A DNA stretch of 33,841 nucleotides from a virus. Below the pieces are notes generated by a model. The model ran no database searches. It saw nothing but the letters and a program-made list of their open reading frames with translations, and was not told the origin of the DNA. A program made the position numbers and the translations under genes. The DNA is taken from IMG/VR virus record IMGVR_UViG_3300031788_000067, positions 1 to 33,841 of that record; one strand, written 5' to 3'. Of the stretch, positions 15,947 to 22,440 are shown piece by piece (within the stretch, counting starts at the first letter, position 1; the number at the start of each line of letters is the position of its first letter).

Positions 15947-15955
15947 TGATATACT
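15947..15955 (+). promoter_or_regulatory. Extended -10 promoter of the lipoprotein gene
   Basis: TGATATACT is a TGn extended -10 element (TATACT at 15950-15955). No good -35 is visible at the expected distance, as is usual for extended -10 promoters. The predicted start near 15962 leaves about 15 bases of leader with an AGGGAGGA ribosome binding site before the ATG at 15977. Confidence 0.5.
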
Positions 15956-15976
15956 TAACTCATATAGGGAGGATAT

Positions 15977-16294
15977 ATGAAAATACTCACTCTGGTTCTC
16001 GTGGTGATGCTCTCAGGATGCGGCAAAGGACTTTCCGCCCAATGGACTGGATCGAACGGCTCTTCGGCGGACTTCTCAAATCTCTCCGGAGGGAAGGCTA
16101 CCCTGAATCTGTCTTCTAGTACCGCTTGCCAATGCCAAGCTCAGCAGGAGGGAAATGACTCTTCAGGACTCATCATTTTCCTAAATTGCACAGGATCCTC
16201 AAGCTGCCCCTCGTCTGTGATCTTCACCTATGCTCTTCCCAACCAGGGCGGACTGATTCTCTGTAATGGGAGCTCCTGCGGTTCCTACCACTAA
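15977..16294 (+). CDS. Phage-encoded lipoprotein, Cys-rich (105 aa)
   Basis: The start MKILTLVLVVMLSGCGKG is a textbook lipoprotein signal peptide with lipobox LSGC; Cys15 would be lipidated. The mature part is short, Ser/Gly/Asn-rich and contains about six more cysteines (CQCQ, NCTGSSSC, LCNGSSCG), which suggests a disulfide-stabilised small domain outside the cytoplasm. It has its own promoter and a strong ribosome binding site and is transcribed against the flanking operons, as expected of a moron gene expressed in the lysogen. Phage lipoproteins of this size often block superinfection by binding a receptor; that role is inferred. It converges with the 82-residue gene with a 4-base overlap. 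Confidence 0.75.
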   Translation: MKILTLVLVVMLSGCGKGLSAQWTGSNGSSADFSNLSGGKATLNLSSSTACQCQAQQEGNDSSGLIIFLNCTGSSSCPSSVIFTYALPNQGGLILCNGSSCGSYH

Positions 16295-16539
16295 TCCCAG
16301 GGATTTCCCCTAGGACGCCTCGAGTATTCTTCGATCATCTTCATGTGCTCGAGGTACCATTCGGGAATATCCATGGCTCCATTCTTCAATTGCTCATCTG
16401 CCCAGTCAGAACGAGTCCGGAAGTAAGCACCCACTTTCGCCCAGGCGATTTGCCATTCCATTCTGTCCCCATCCGGAAACTTCACATTGAGCTTATCTAT
16501 GCGCTTCTCCAAAGAACGCAAGGCCTCAAGAAAGGTCAT
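16291..16539 (-). CDS. Early-operon protein of unknown function (82 aa)
   Basis: This 82-residue, Trp-rich soluble protein (RMEWQIAWAKVGAYFRTR, DIPEWYLEHMKMIEEY) has an N-terminal helix. It is the last gene of the minus-strand early operon, coupled by ATGA to the gene before it, and no terminator is evident after it. No family is recognised. Confidence 0.7.
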   Translation of the reverse strand: MTFLEALRSLEKRIDKLNVKFPDGDRMEWQIAWAKVGAYFRTRSDWADEQLKNGAMDIPEWYLEHMKMIEEYSRRPRGNPWD

Positions 16540-16775
16540 CTTCTATGCCCTAAAGCCTCCCAGGGATCTTCTCTTCCATCTTGCTCAAAAGTCGGAAAGG
16601 AGATTTGCTTTTTGATTTCACTCTCACGTTTCGCCTTCTCCTCGAAGTAGAGTTTCTTGATCTTTTCTCTCCCCCAATACTTGAGAAAGTTCTGAAACGC
16701 TTCCGTTTGGGTCTTTTTCTCCTGCACCATGTCGTAAACTACTTGCCCCAGAGTCGTCCATTTGCGCTCGCTCAT
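16536..16775 (-). CDS. Early-operon protein of unknown function (79 aa)
   Basis: The start at 16775 is chosen because GGGAGGG lies 6 bases upstream; an in-frame ATG at 16790 has no such site. The product MSERKWTTLGQVVYDMVQEK begins like small proteins that pair a short helix with a 'W..LGQVVYDMV' motif. The rest is a charged helix (REKIKKLYFEEKAKRESEIKK). It is coupled to the next gene by ATGA. Confidence 0.7.
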   Translation of the reverse strand: MSERKWTTLGQVVYDMVQEKKTQTEAFQNFLKYWGREKIKKLYFEEKAKRESEIKKQISFPTFEQDGREDPWEALGHRR

Positions 16776-16807
16776 GATCGGCCCTCCCACAATTAGTCGG
16801 TTTCATT

Positions 16808-17155
16808 TCATTCTCCCTCTTCAAGTAATCTAAGCTTCTTGAGCTGCTGATTCAGCTCTTTTTGAGACTCAGCAATGCATCTCTTCAATGCCAAAATACG
16901 TTTCTTCGTTTCCTCAATTTCATATTCCGGATCAGGAGTATTCGGCGTCGTAGGAGGAATGTAATGAATCTTTGGATCATAATCTTCTCGGTCCATCTCA
17001 TGATCCTCCATACAAAACCCCACCATGCAAACAAAAATATCGCCAGGAAAGTATTGGCTACAAATTCTGTAATTTATTGCCATTTTAAACGCAGCAATCA
17101 CAAGAACAAGAAGTATAGCTAGAATCATCAAACCTTGAACTGGATCTTTCTTCAT
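16808..17155 (-). CDS. Single-pass membrane protein with coiled-coil tail (115 aa)
   Basis: One N-terminal membrane segment lies at about 7-27 (GLMILAILLVLVIAAFKMAI), followed by a Cys-containing short loop, a Pro/Asp-rich linker and a C-terminal coiled coil (about 80-115). The start at 17155 overlaps the stop of the 49-residue gene (ATGA); an ATG two codons upstream is possible. The topology suggests a small inner-membrane factor made early; function unknown. Confidence 0.7.
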   Translation of the reverse strand: MKKDPVQGLMILAILLVLVIAAFKMAINYRICSQYFPGDIFVCMVGFCMEDHEMDREDYDPKIHYIPPTTPNTPDPEYEIEETKKRILALKRCIAESQKELNQQLKKLRLLEEGE

Positions 17156-17301
17156 CCCCATGCTTCACCCATAAACAATCGAATTGCTCTCCAACAAAGC
17201 CAAAGAAAAAGCAGGATTATAATCAAAGGCATCGCGAGAACTAGTAGGATTCCGCCGACAATCGCTCCAGGAGAATCAAATTTCTCATCGTAAGGCTTCA
17301 T
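17152..17301 (-). CDS. Small membrane protein (49 aa)
   Basis: This 49-codon gene gives MKPYDEKFDSPGAIVGG followed by a long hydrophobic segment (GILLVLAMPLIIILLFLWL) and a basic end (CWRAIRLF), so a single membrane helix is expected. It overlaps both neighbours by ATGA, which strongly supports it as a real gene despite its size. Function unknown. Confidence 0.75.
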   Translation of the reverse strand: MKPYDEKFDSPGAIVGGILLVLAMPLIIILLFLWLCWRAIRLFMGEAWG

Positions 17302-17486
17302 TCAGATTCACCAAGAGATTGCTCTTTTTGTTCTTCCAATTTTCTTTCTTCCATCCATGGATCTCGCTCAGATAGTTTTTCTCCATCAAAAGAAAAATAT
17401 TCAAATACATTGCGCAATACATCCTCGGGAATTCCCATTCCTCGAAGACTCTGAACTTCAATGACTTGAATCACCCGCGCCTTCAT
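17298..17486 (-). CDS. Early-operon protein of unknown function (62 aa)
   Basis: The start at 17486 overlaps the stop of the glycosyltransferase fusion (ATGA) and has AGGGGAG just upstream. An upstream in-frame ATG at 17513 would lie inside that gene. The product MKARVIQVIEVQSLRGMGIP is followed by an acidic helical C-terminus (EERKLEEQKEQSLGE). No family is recognised. Confidence 0.7.
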   Translation of the reverse strand: MKARVIQVIEVQSLRGMGIPEDVLRNVFEYFSFDGEKLSERDPWMEERKLEEQKEQSLGESE

Positions 17487-18889
17487 TCTCCCCTCGAAAT
17501 GAACTCTTTCCAATAAGGAAGTCCCTTAGCCACATAATTCTTCAAAGCTTGATACCCTTCGAGAGGAGCTCTCGGATCAAAAAGAATCTGCCTAGCAATA
17601 CTTGCTACCTCAGTGCAATCATCAGATTCAGCAATCCAAGTCTTCGGAACCCAGTCGATCGCATCGCTGACCACCGAAGGAACTCCTTCAGCAACCCCAT
17701 CTGCGGTCACATTGTTGAAGGTCTCTGTATAGCTAGGCTGAAAGAGAATGTTCATCGATCCAATCATGCGCTTGAAATCAGGCCAACTCGCCCAATGAAA
17801 TTCTTTAAGAACAACATTCGGAAGTCCCCGCGTCCAGCTGAGGGCTGTCTGGTAGACGATATTTCCGGCCCCATCGTCCCGCCCAGAATTGATCCAAATC
17901 TCGCTATGACATTTCAGCATGTTAGTGAGCTCGATTGCAGCCGCAACGGCAGTCGAGAAATTCTTGTAGACTCTAAGTGATCCGAAAGCCCCGATCTTGA
18001 GAGTTCCTCCATTCCAAGGCGGCCTGTGAATCGGCTCCTGTCCGTGCAACCAGTATAGATTTGGAAGGAAGGTGATGGGGCGCCCATACATATTCTGAAG
18101 AGCACTGCAAAGTCTCAAGCTATTGGAACTCGCATGGAAGTTCCCAACCCCAGTCTCAAGATCAATTGCCTGTCTTACTAGATCAATCGCAGGAGGTTCA
18201 GCCTGCAGGAATCCAACATTGCTATGGCAGTTGAGAGCGAAGATAATCTCGGGAAACTGTCTGACCATCTGAGCCAAGGACTTTGTCGCAATCCATTGAG
18301 CACAGATCACAACATGGGTCACAGGTCTCGAACCACTTTGCTGAGAAAGAATGAACGTCGTTAGGTCATCTGCTCCGAAAATGGGCTTTGCTTCTGCGAA
18401 GTAACCATTCGATCGGAGGGTCTTCGCAGTATAGGCCGCAGTCACCCCAAGTCCAATATGTGAAACAGAACAGTCTTTTGAGAAATTCTTATAGCAAATC
18501 AGGACGTGCTTTTGCATTCCGCTTCCCCCCAGCATAGATTCAAGTTCATCGACAAATTTATCTAATAAATGTTGATTTCTTATCAGCTCAAAATCGCGCA
18601 GTGAACGCAATTCTTGACAAGCCATTTGAAGCCTTCTCGCAAGCTCAGGGACCATTTGACGAGATGCGATTAAAAAGTCCACATCGTTTTGCTGAACGTC
18701 GTCCGCAATGTTTATACAATCTGGGCCATCAATATCCGCTCTATCCGTAGATTCACTCATATGCCCGATATGCCAAGGCCCCGGCGTCGCACGAGCGGCT
18801 ATTTCCAAGCACCATTCTGAGTAGGTCATCAAAGGTATTCTTTCGAGTTCTTTTATAACATTGTGAAGTTCATCCCATTTCATCAACAT
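17483..18889 (-). CDS. Fusion: Ea22-like N-terminal domain plus GT4-type glycosyltransferase
   Basis: The protein has 468 residues. Residues 21-100 resemble the Ea22-like phage protein group: 'EIAARATPGPWH' then 'DVDFLIASRQMVPELARRLQ', as in the common 'ATPGPW…DAxFIAxAR' arrangement. Residues 125-468 form a GT-B glycosyltransferase: a start MQKHVLICYKNF, 'HIGLGVTAAYTAKTLRSNGYFAE', 'LKIGAFGSLRVYKN' in the donor-binding half, and 'LFQPSYTETFNNVTADGVAEGVPSVVSD', the E-x7-E region of GT4. A G6 tract and a purine-rich GGGGGGAAGCGGA lie just before Met125, so the glycosyltransferase may also start separately at 18517. It overlaps genes on both sides. It may act with the other phage glycosyltransferases. 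Confidence 0.75.
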   Translation of the reverse strand: MLMKWDELHNVIKELERIPLMTYSEWCLEIAARATPGPWHIGHMSESTDRADIDGPDCINIADDVQQNDVDFLIASRQMVPELARRLQMACQELRSLRDFELIRNQHLLDKFVDELESMLGGSGMQKHVLICYKNFSKDCSVSHIGLGVTAAYTAKTLRSNGYFAEAKPIFGADDLTTFILSQQSGSRPVTHVVICAQWIATKSLAQMVRQFPEIIFALNCHSNVGFLQAEPPAIDLVRQAIDLETGVGNFHASSNSLRLCSALQNMYGRPITFLPNLYWLHGQEPIHRPPWNGGTLKIGAFGSLRVYKNFSTAVAAAIELTNMLKCHSEIWINSGRDDGAGNIVYQTALSWTRGLPNVVLKEFHWASWPDFKRMIGSMNILFQPSYTETFNNVTADGVAEGVPSVVSDAIDWVPKTWIAESDDCTEVASIARQILFDPRAPLEGYQALKNYVAKGLPYWKEFISRGE

Positions 18890-19046
18890 TTTTCAGCATC
18901 TGAATTGTTTTATCTAGCCGCTTTGCAAGCTCACAACCCATTTCTGCATAGTACTCAATTTGAGATACAGAAAGATCGGCTGAAGAAACCTCACATCGAA
19001 CCATCAAAGCACGAAATCTCTCCAGGCATTCCTGAGGGTAGGTCAT
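18870..19046 (-). CDS. Early-operon protein of unknown function (58 aa)
   Basis: The start at 19046 overlaps the stop of the 30-codon gene (ATGA), giving MTYPQECLERFRALMVRCEV and a helical, Cys-containing 58-residue protein. It overlaps the start of the glycosyltransferase fusion by 20 bases. The MTYxxxCLE start recurs at residue 21 of that fusion (MTYSEWCLE), so the two may be related. Function unknown. Confidence 0.65.
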   Translation of the reverse strand: MTYPQECLERFRALMVRCEVSSADLSVSQIEYYAEMGCELAKRLDKTIQMLKNVDEMG

Positions 19047-19135
19047 TTTTTTGCCCTGCATGCTTTCACACAATGATTTCGCACAATTTTATCATTTACC
19101 CAAACTGCCCAACAATCATCGTGATGATTCATCAT
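19043..19135 (-). CDS. Tiny His/Cys-rich protein (30 aa)
   Basis: This 30-codon gene (MMNHHDDCWAVWVNDKIVRN, then a CVKAC ending) begins in an ATGATG overlapping the lipoprotein stop and ends in an ATGA overlapping the next gene. The two-sided overlap and the His/Cys content suggest a real mini-protein that could bind metal. It is too short to assign. Confidence 0.5.
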   Translation of the reverse strand: MMNHHDDCWAVWVNDKIVRNHCVKACRAKK

Positions 19136-19242
19136 AAACTTCCATGCCGGAAAGGAATCTTGGCGAGCTTAGCAAACGTAGTCGCACAGGCCGTGAGGAT
19201 CATGCTCGTAATCAGAATTGCGGCGATAAGATAGATTTTCAT
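19132..19242 (-). CDS. Mini-lipoprotein (36 aa)
   Basis: The product MKIYLIAAILITSMILTACATT has a signal peptide with lipobox LTAC; the mature part would be about 18 residues with a basic stretch (KLAKIPFRHG). Its start overlaps the 70-residue gene stop by ATGA. The size recalls Rz1-type outer-membrane spanins, but it is far from the lysis genes and lacks Pro richness, so a spanin role is not supported. Confidence 0.6.
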   Translation of the reverse strand: MKIYLIAAILITSMILTACATTFAKLAKIPFRHGSL

Positions 19243-19451
19243 TTCTTTTCCTCAGGCAAACGCTTTGCAATTTCTCCAAGCATCTCCCAAATCGGCATCA
19301 GATTCATGTTCAGAAGTTCAAGTTCATTGCGAATTTGATCAAGTCGAAATTCAGAACCTATTCCTTTAGTTTTATTTCTTAGGGCAGCCTCATGATTAGG
19401 TATAGCTCTTGCGAAAAGCTTCAATCTGATATCAATTTCTTCATTTCTCAT
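19239..19451 (-). CDS. Early-operon helical protein (70 aa)
   Basis: A soluble, helical protein (MRNEEIDIRLKLFARAIP, and later 'LDQIRNELELLNMNLMPIWEML'). It sits 2 bases after the 54-residue gene's stop and overlaps the mini-lipoprotein start. No family is recognised. Confidence 0.65.
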   Translation of the reverse strand: MRNEEIDIRLKLFARAIPNHEAALRNKTKGIGSEFRLDQIRNELELLNMNLMPIWEMLGEIAKRLPEEKK

Positions 19452-19453
19452 CT

Positions 19454-19618
19454 TTAAATTCTTTCTCTTTTTTCAGTCATCAAAAACAGAATTTCGTCAA
19501 TCTGACATTTTAGTGAATTCAAATCATTCCTGATTTCATTTATTGCCTTGTCTAGACATAAACGACATCCGTTTGAATAAGCATCTCTTTGAATATGATT
19601 GGTATCTCGGCAAATCAT
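19454..19618 (-). CDS. Small Cys-containing protein (54 aa)
   Basis: The 54-codon frame starts one base after the DUF669-like stop, giving MICRDTNHIQRDAYSNGCRL and a helical coiled-coil-like C-terminus. Cysteines at 3, 18, 21 and 38 (CxxC at 18-21) could bind metal. Tight packing with both neighbours supports it. Function unknown. Confidence 0.6.
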   Translation of the reverse strand: MICRDTNHIQRDAYSNGCRLCLDKAINEIRNDLNSLKCQIDEILFLMTEKRERI

Positions 19619-19619
19619 C

Positions 19620-20081
19620 TCACTTCACCCAAGGAGGAGGTTCTTGCATATGGTCCCAAGAATCAGGCTCATGCGCCATCTGTGCGTGACTAGGCTGCTT
19701 CTCTTTCTCCCCGTAATCCTGAACTGAATTCTTGTCAGGATATTGACCTGATTTATCCTTTTGAATTACGAGCTCCAAAACTCCGGTCTTTCCATGAAAC
19801 ATGTTGGCTTGGAGGGCTCCCAGTTCATAGTGATCACCGAGGCCACAGACATAGGCTGCATGTCTGAGTTTGTAAGGAATCGCTTCCATGAGAAAATCCT
19901 GGACATACCCTAAGACATTGAATCCTTGATCCAAGATCTTGAGCTTCACCATAATCATGGGATTCCCATTCTTGCTGACCTTCTCTTGGGCATCTAAGAC
20001 TTCAAAATGATACTTACCGGGAGAAAGGACCGGGAATCTCTCGTCTTGAATTTCTTTCTCTGATTTCGGTTGAAACCTCAT
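19620..20081 (-). CDS. DUF669-like protein, probable single-strand DNA-binding/recombination accessory
   Basis: The protein has 153 residues. The N-terminus 'FPVLSPGKYHFEVLDAQEKVSKNGNPMIMVKLKILD' matches the start of the phage DUF669 group ('LPxGxYxxxVxxAExKxSKxGNxMI'), proteins with an OB-like beta fold that often sit beside recombination ATPases and SSAPs. The C-terminus is acidic and ends EPPPWVK. It overlaps the Sak4-like gene by ATGA. Binding of single-stranded DNA is inferred from the neighbourhood and fold resemblance. Confidence 0.75.
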   Translation of the reverse strand: MRFQPKSEKEIQDERFPVLSPGKYHFEVLDAQEKVSKNGNPMIMVKLKILDQGFNVLGYVQDFLMEAIPYKLRHAAYVCGLGDHYELGALQANMFHGKTGVLELVIQKDKSGQYPDKNSVQDYGEKEKQPSHAQMAHEPDSWDHMQEPPPWVK

Positions 20082-20977
20082 TTCATCTGTCCTTCCTTCA
20101 TGTGAGTCAAATGCTTAATCAACTCCTGAATGCGATGTGCTTGCATTTCTCTATAATCAGAGACCTTCTCTTTGGACAGCCATTTCTCCTGAGTTTCATT
20201 GGAAATCTTGAGGTCCTGGAGAAGTCCGCTTAGCACTCCGATCTGCTCATTGGTTGCAAGTTCGATGATCTTCCCTTGGGTCTCGATGATTTCCTTACCG
20301 TAGCGCTTGGAGAACTCTGCATAGCTCCACTGAAAGTTCTCTCCATCAGGAAACTCCTTAATCCGAGACTTCCGCACATTACCCATCCGCTTATCGCCAG
20401 ACTTCACCACCCGAATGGCTAGATCAAGCTCATACTCGAGCTTCTCCCAAGCGTCGAACGTGAACCCCGTTTGCTCGGCCTTTTCCCACATGACTTTTTC
20501 GTGACAGATCAGAATTACGTTCATGTCAATGCGATCAATCCAGTTGATGAGCTTTCGGGTCAGCATCGTCGCAGGCTTCTTAGAAGCTCCGAACGCATCC
20601 TTGTCACCCAGACGGTCCATTTCTCGGGCGATGGCAACATTGTAGAGCTTGGAAAGCGAATCGATGATCACAGTCTTGAACTCATGCTTCTCAGTAGCAA
20701 GAGTCTTTAGTTCCTCAATGACCTTCTCGAAGTCCTGGGAATCCTGTTCAGGACCCATGTAGACGCCACCAGAATTATGAAGCTTCTCGATGTACTGACC
20801 ACGGCTCGCACCCCCTTCAGTGTCGATGTAGTAGACCGAAGGAAATTCAAGAGCCCACCAGGTCTTTCCAACACCTGGCCGACCGAAGACTAGGATCTTG
20901 GGTTTCGAAGGAGTCGCAGAGGCTGGAGCAATCGCCTTCAAGCGAGACTTTCTTTCGGGAGCTTTGACCTCAGTCAT
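20078..20977 (-). CDS. Sak4-like RecA-fold ATPase (phage recombination)
   Basis: This 299-residue protein has Walker A GRPGVGKTWW at 32-41, 'VYYIDTEGGASRGQY' after it, and Walker B 'TVIIDSLSK' at 102-110. It also has 'MNVILICHEK', the sensor strand, as in the AAA_24/Sak4 family of phage single-strand annealing ATPases. The C-terminal 80 residues are helical. Sak4 proteins work with a phage single-strand DNA-binding protein, here probably the DUF669-like product. It is the second gene of the early minus-strand operon, with RusA nearby on the other strand. Confidence 0.85.
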   Translation of the reverse strand: MTEVKAPERKSRLKAIAPASATPSKPKILVFGRPGVGKTWWALEFPSVYYIDTEGGASRGQYIEKLHNSGGVYMGPEQDSQDFEKVIEELKTLATEKHEFKTVIIDSLSKLYNVAIAREMDRLGDKDAFGASKKPATMLTRKLINWIDRIDMNVILICHEKVMWEKAEQTGFTFDAWEKLEYELDLAIRVVKSGDKRMGNVRKSRIKEFPDGENFQWSYAEFSKRYGKEIIETQGKIIELATNEQIGVLSGLLQDLKISNETQEKWLSKEKVSDYREMQAHRIQELIKHLTHMKEGQMK

Positions 20978-20979
20978 TC

Positions 20980-21171
20980 TTATCTTTCCTTTTTGACAAT
21001 AAGTTCCAATACGGCTTCCACTGCCTCAAGGAGCTTATGAGCAACGTCATCTCGTTGTGCGAGCATGGCTAAAAATTTTTCAGTTTCTTCATCAGCTTTT
21101 GGATTGATGGGTCCGGTTGGCGGAAGCCCGTGATCATCAACGAACATAGGACTGTAACTCCCAAAGAGCAT
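20980..21171 (-). CDS. First gene of the early operon, unknown function (63 aa)
   Basis: I choose the ATG at 21171, preceded by GGAG at 9 bases; an in-frame ATG at 21186 and a TTG at 21189 lie against the stem-loop at 21198-21244 with no ribosome binding site. The product MLFGSYSPMFVDDHGLPPTG is followed by an acidic C-terminal helix (LLEAVEAVLELIVKK). No family is recognised. Its 3' end supplies the AGGAAAG site for the Sak4-like gene. Confidence 0.6.
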   Translation of the reverse strand: MLFGSYSPMFVDDHGLPPTGPINPKADEETEKFLAMLAQRDDVAHKLLEAVEAVLELIVKKER

Positions 21172-21197
21172 AAAACTTCGCTCCATCAAAATTCTGG

Positions 21198-21244
21198 GCC
21201 CCGGCTCATCTTAGTTCCGCCAAGAATTCAGATGAGGCCGGGGC
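21198..21244. other. Stem-loop element 1 of a twin pair
   Basis: A 14-bp stem (21198-21211 with 21230-21244, one bulged G at 21237) closes an 18-base loop containing AGTTCCGCCAAGAATT. The same loop motif (AGTCCCGCCAAGAACT) recurs in element 2. The loop bases 21214-21221 are also complementary to 21274-21281 (GGCGGAAC), allowing an alternative fold. On the minus strand the element sits immediately upstream of the early operon. Confidence 0.6.
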
Positions 21245-21301
21245 TTCTTACTAACACTTGATTACGTGAGTTCGGCGGAACCTCTATTGGAATAGTGCGT
21301 C

Positions 21302-21334
21302 ATCACTGAAAAAGCAATCTTAAAAATCAGTGAT
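21302..21334. repeat. Inverted repeat ATCACTGA-17-TCAGTGAT, possible operator
   Basis: Perfect 8-bp arms at 21302-21309 and 21327-21334 enclose an A-rich spacer. It lies centrally between the divergent early operon and RusA, where a repressor of either would bind; it could also be an RNA hairpin. Confidence 0.45.
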
Positions 21335-21365
21335 AAACTGGAAGAATTCTCCGTTAAGAGCGTGG

Positions 21366-21421
21366 GGCCCGGAGTCTCATCAGTCCCGCCAAGAACTGGG
21401 AGTTTGCTCCGGGCCTTTTTT
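21366..21421 (+). terminator. Strong intrinsic terminator, stem-loop element 2
   Basis: A perfect 9-bp GC-rich stem GGCCCGGAG/CTCCGGGCC (21366-21374 with 21407-21415) is followed immediately by six T on the plus strand. No plus-strand gene precedes it, so it must end a short non-coding or leader RNA that begins between 21190 and 21360, or guard RusA from upstream transcription. Its loop shares the CCGCCAAGAA motif with element 1. Confidence 0.8.
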
Positions 21422-21464
21422 GTTAGATCAAGGGATGGTTTGTTGAAGAAACCGGAGATAACCT

Positions 21465-21892
21465 ATGACGCAACCAGATGCAATCAGAATTGAATACGAA
21501 GGGGAGCCAGTCGCTAAGGGCCGACCCCGTCTCGGAAGAGGGGTATTTATACCCCTTCCAAAACCCTCCAGTTCGAACACAACCTGGCCTGGGTTGCGCG
21601 ATCACAGATCAAGCAGCCTCTCTTCGGTCCAATCCTCCTTGAGGTCTCCTTCCGTCTCCCAAGGCCCAAAGAAACGAAGTTCCTCTATCCTCCAAAGCCT
21701 GACCTAGATAATCTGATTAAGTCCCTTGACGCACTGAATGGAATCGCCTGGAAGGACGACTCGCAGATCGCAACCATTTGGGGAGCAAAGCGCTATTGCC
21801 TGACGTCCGAAAAGCCCGGAATCTCCATTGCTATTTGGCCTCTCGGGGACTTCAAGGCTTCTTTTGCAATCGGGCTCAAGCCTCAGCTCTGA
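21465..21892 (+). pseudogene. RusA-like Holliday junction resolvase, -1 frameshifted
   Basis: Residues 1-28 (MTQPDAIRIEYEGEPVAKGR and on) match the start of RusA, an endonuclease that resolves four-way DNA junctions. From about 21548 the RusA frame continues one base back: it reads YTPSKTLQFEHNLAWV, then PPKPDLDNLIKSLDALNG and IAWKDDSQIA with the catalytic Asp residues, and stops at 21892. Together the two frames make a full-length protein of about 142 residues. The break falls in a T-run inside the inverted repeat GGGGTATTTATACCCC (21540-21555). A deleted T, an assembly error or recoding are the options. GGAG lies 7 bases before the ATG. Confidence 0.75.
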
Positions 21893-21928
21893 GGAATCGG
21901 AGGAACTGTCCAACAATAAAAACAACTC

Positions 21929-21958
21929 GGCCCCTTTGAACTTGCGTTCTCGGGGGCC
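21929..21958 (+). terminator. Hairpin after RusA, weak terminator
   Basis: Stem GGCCCC/GGGGCC (21929-21934, 21953-21958) with an inner GAAC/GTTC stem and a TTGC tetraloop. The 3' side (TGATTGTACTTCTTT) is only moderately T-rich, so termination may be partial. It may instead be the first helix of the structured RNA. Confidence 0.45.
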
Positions 21959-21966
21959 TGATTGTA

Positions 21967-22440
21967 CTTCTTTAAGCGCTAAAACCGAAAGAAGCGAATG
22001 TGACGCTAGTAGTAATAGAATAAGCCTTCAGCGTCAAGTCATTTTTCTCCTCTCGGAAACAAAAGCCCAGGACACTTCAGGCTCAACTGGTAAACCCAGC
22101 CTGACAGAAGGACCGGCGTCGAGAGGCCTCGGCATTACTTTGTGAGTGATCAAGCTAGCTTGGGCAGAAGAGGCCTACGACGGTCTATCCCTGAGCTTAA
22201 GAGTCGGACGTGCTGGACAGGATGACCCATGGCGTTCAAGGGGCGAGAATGGCTCGGCGGCTCACGAAGAGGATGGAAAAAGCACGTAGGGTCCAGCAAG
22301 GCGAAAGTCGCCCTGGGGTTCGTACTGAACGATCGAGGTCTATGAGCTCTGAAAGGCTCTAATAAGCTAAGACTTGGATCTTTCAGTTCCTTCCCCAGGG
22401 ATAGTCGAGTGATGGGACTGCAATAGCGATTTAAACCCCA
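21967..22440 (+). ncRNA. Candidate large structured non-coding RNA
   Basis: Many perfect or near-perfect helices can be drawn on the plus strand: CTTCTTT/AAAGAAG (21967-21973/21988-21994), TGACGCT/AGCGTCA (22001-22007/22030-22036), TCAGGCT/AGCCTGA (22077-22083/22098-22104), GTCGAG/CTCGGC (22118-22133), TGCTGGAC/GTCCAGCA (22211-22218/22291-22298), a GGCG/CGCC hairpin (22300-22312), GTTC/GAAC (22318-22330), AGGTCT/AGACTT (22336-22341/22370-22375) around GAGCT/GGCTC, and the long-range CCCTGGGG/CCCCAGGG (22311-22318/22393-22400). Several helices contain G-U pairs that would be A-C mismatches on the minus strand, so the plus strand is the RNA. I do not recognise a named RNA class. Ends are approximate. 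Confidence 0.6.

Noticed and set aside
21376-21383. CTGATGAG on the minus strand, like the hammerhead ribozyme core
   Set aside because: No GAAA partner and no stem III arrangement is present nearby, and element 1 has a different sequence at this place.
21828-22145. 105-codon plus-strand ORF
   Set aside because: It starts inside the RusA frame, has Ser-rich low-quality sequence and runs through several perfect RNA stems.
22336-22405. GACT…ATAGTC pairing resembling P7 of a group I intron
   Set aside because: Spacing is too short for P3' and P8, other core elements are not seen, and no interrupted gene flanks the region.
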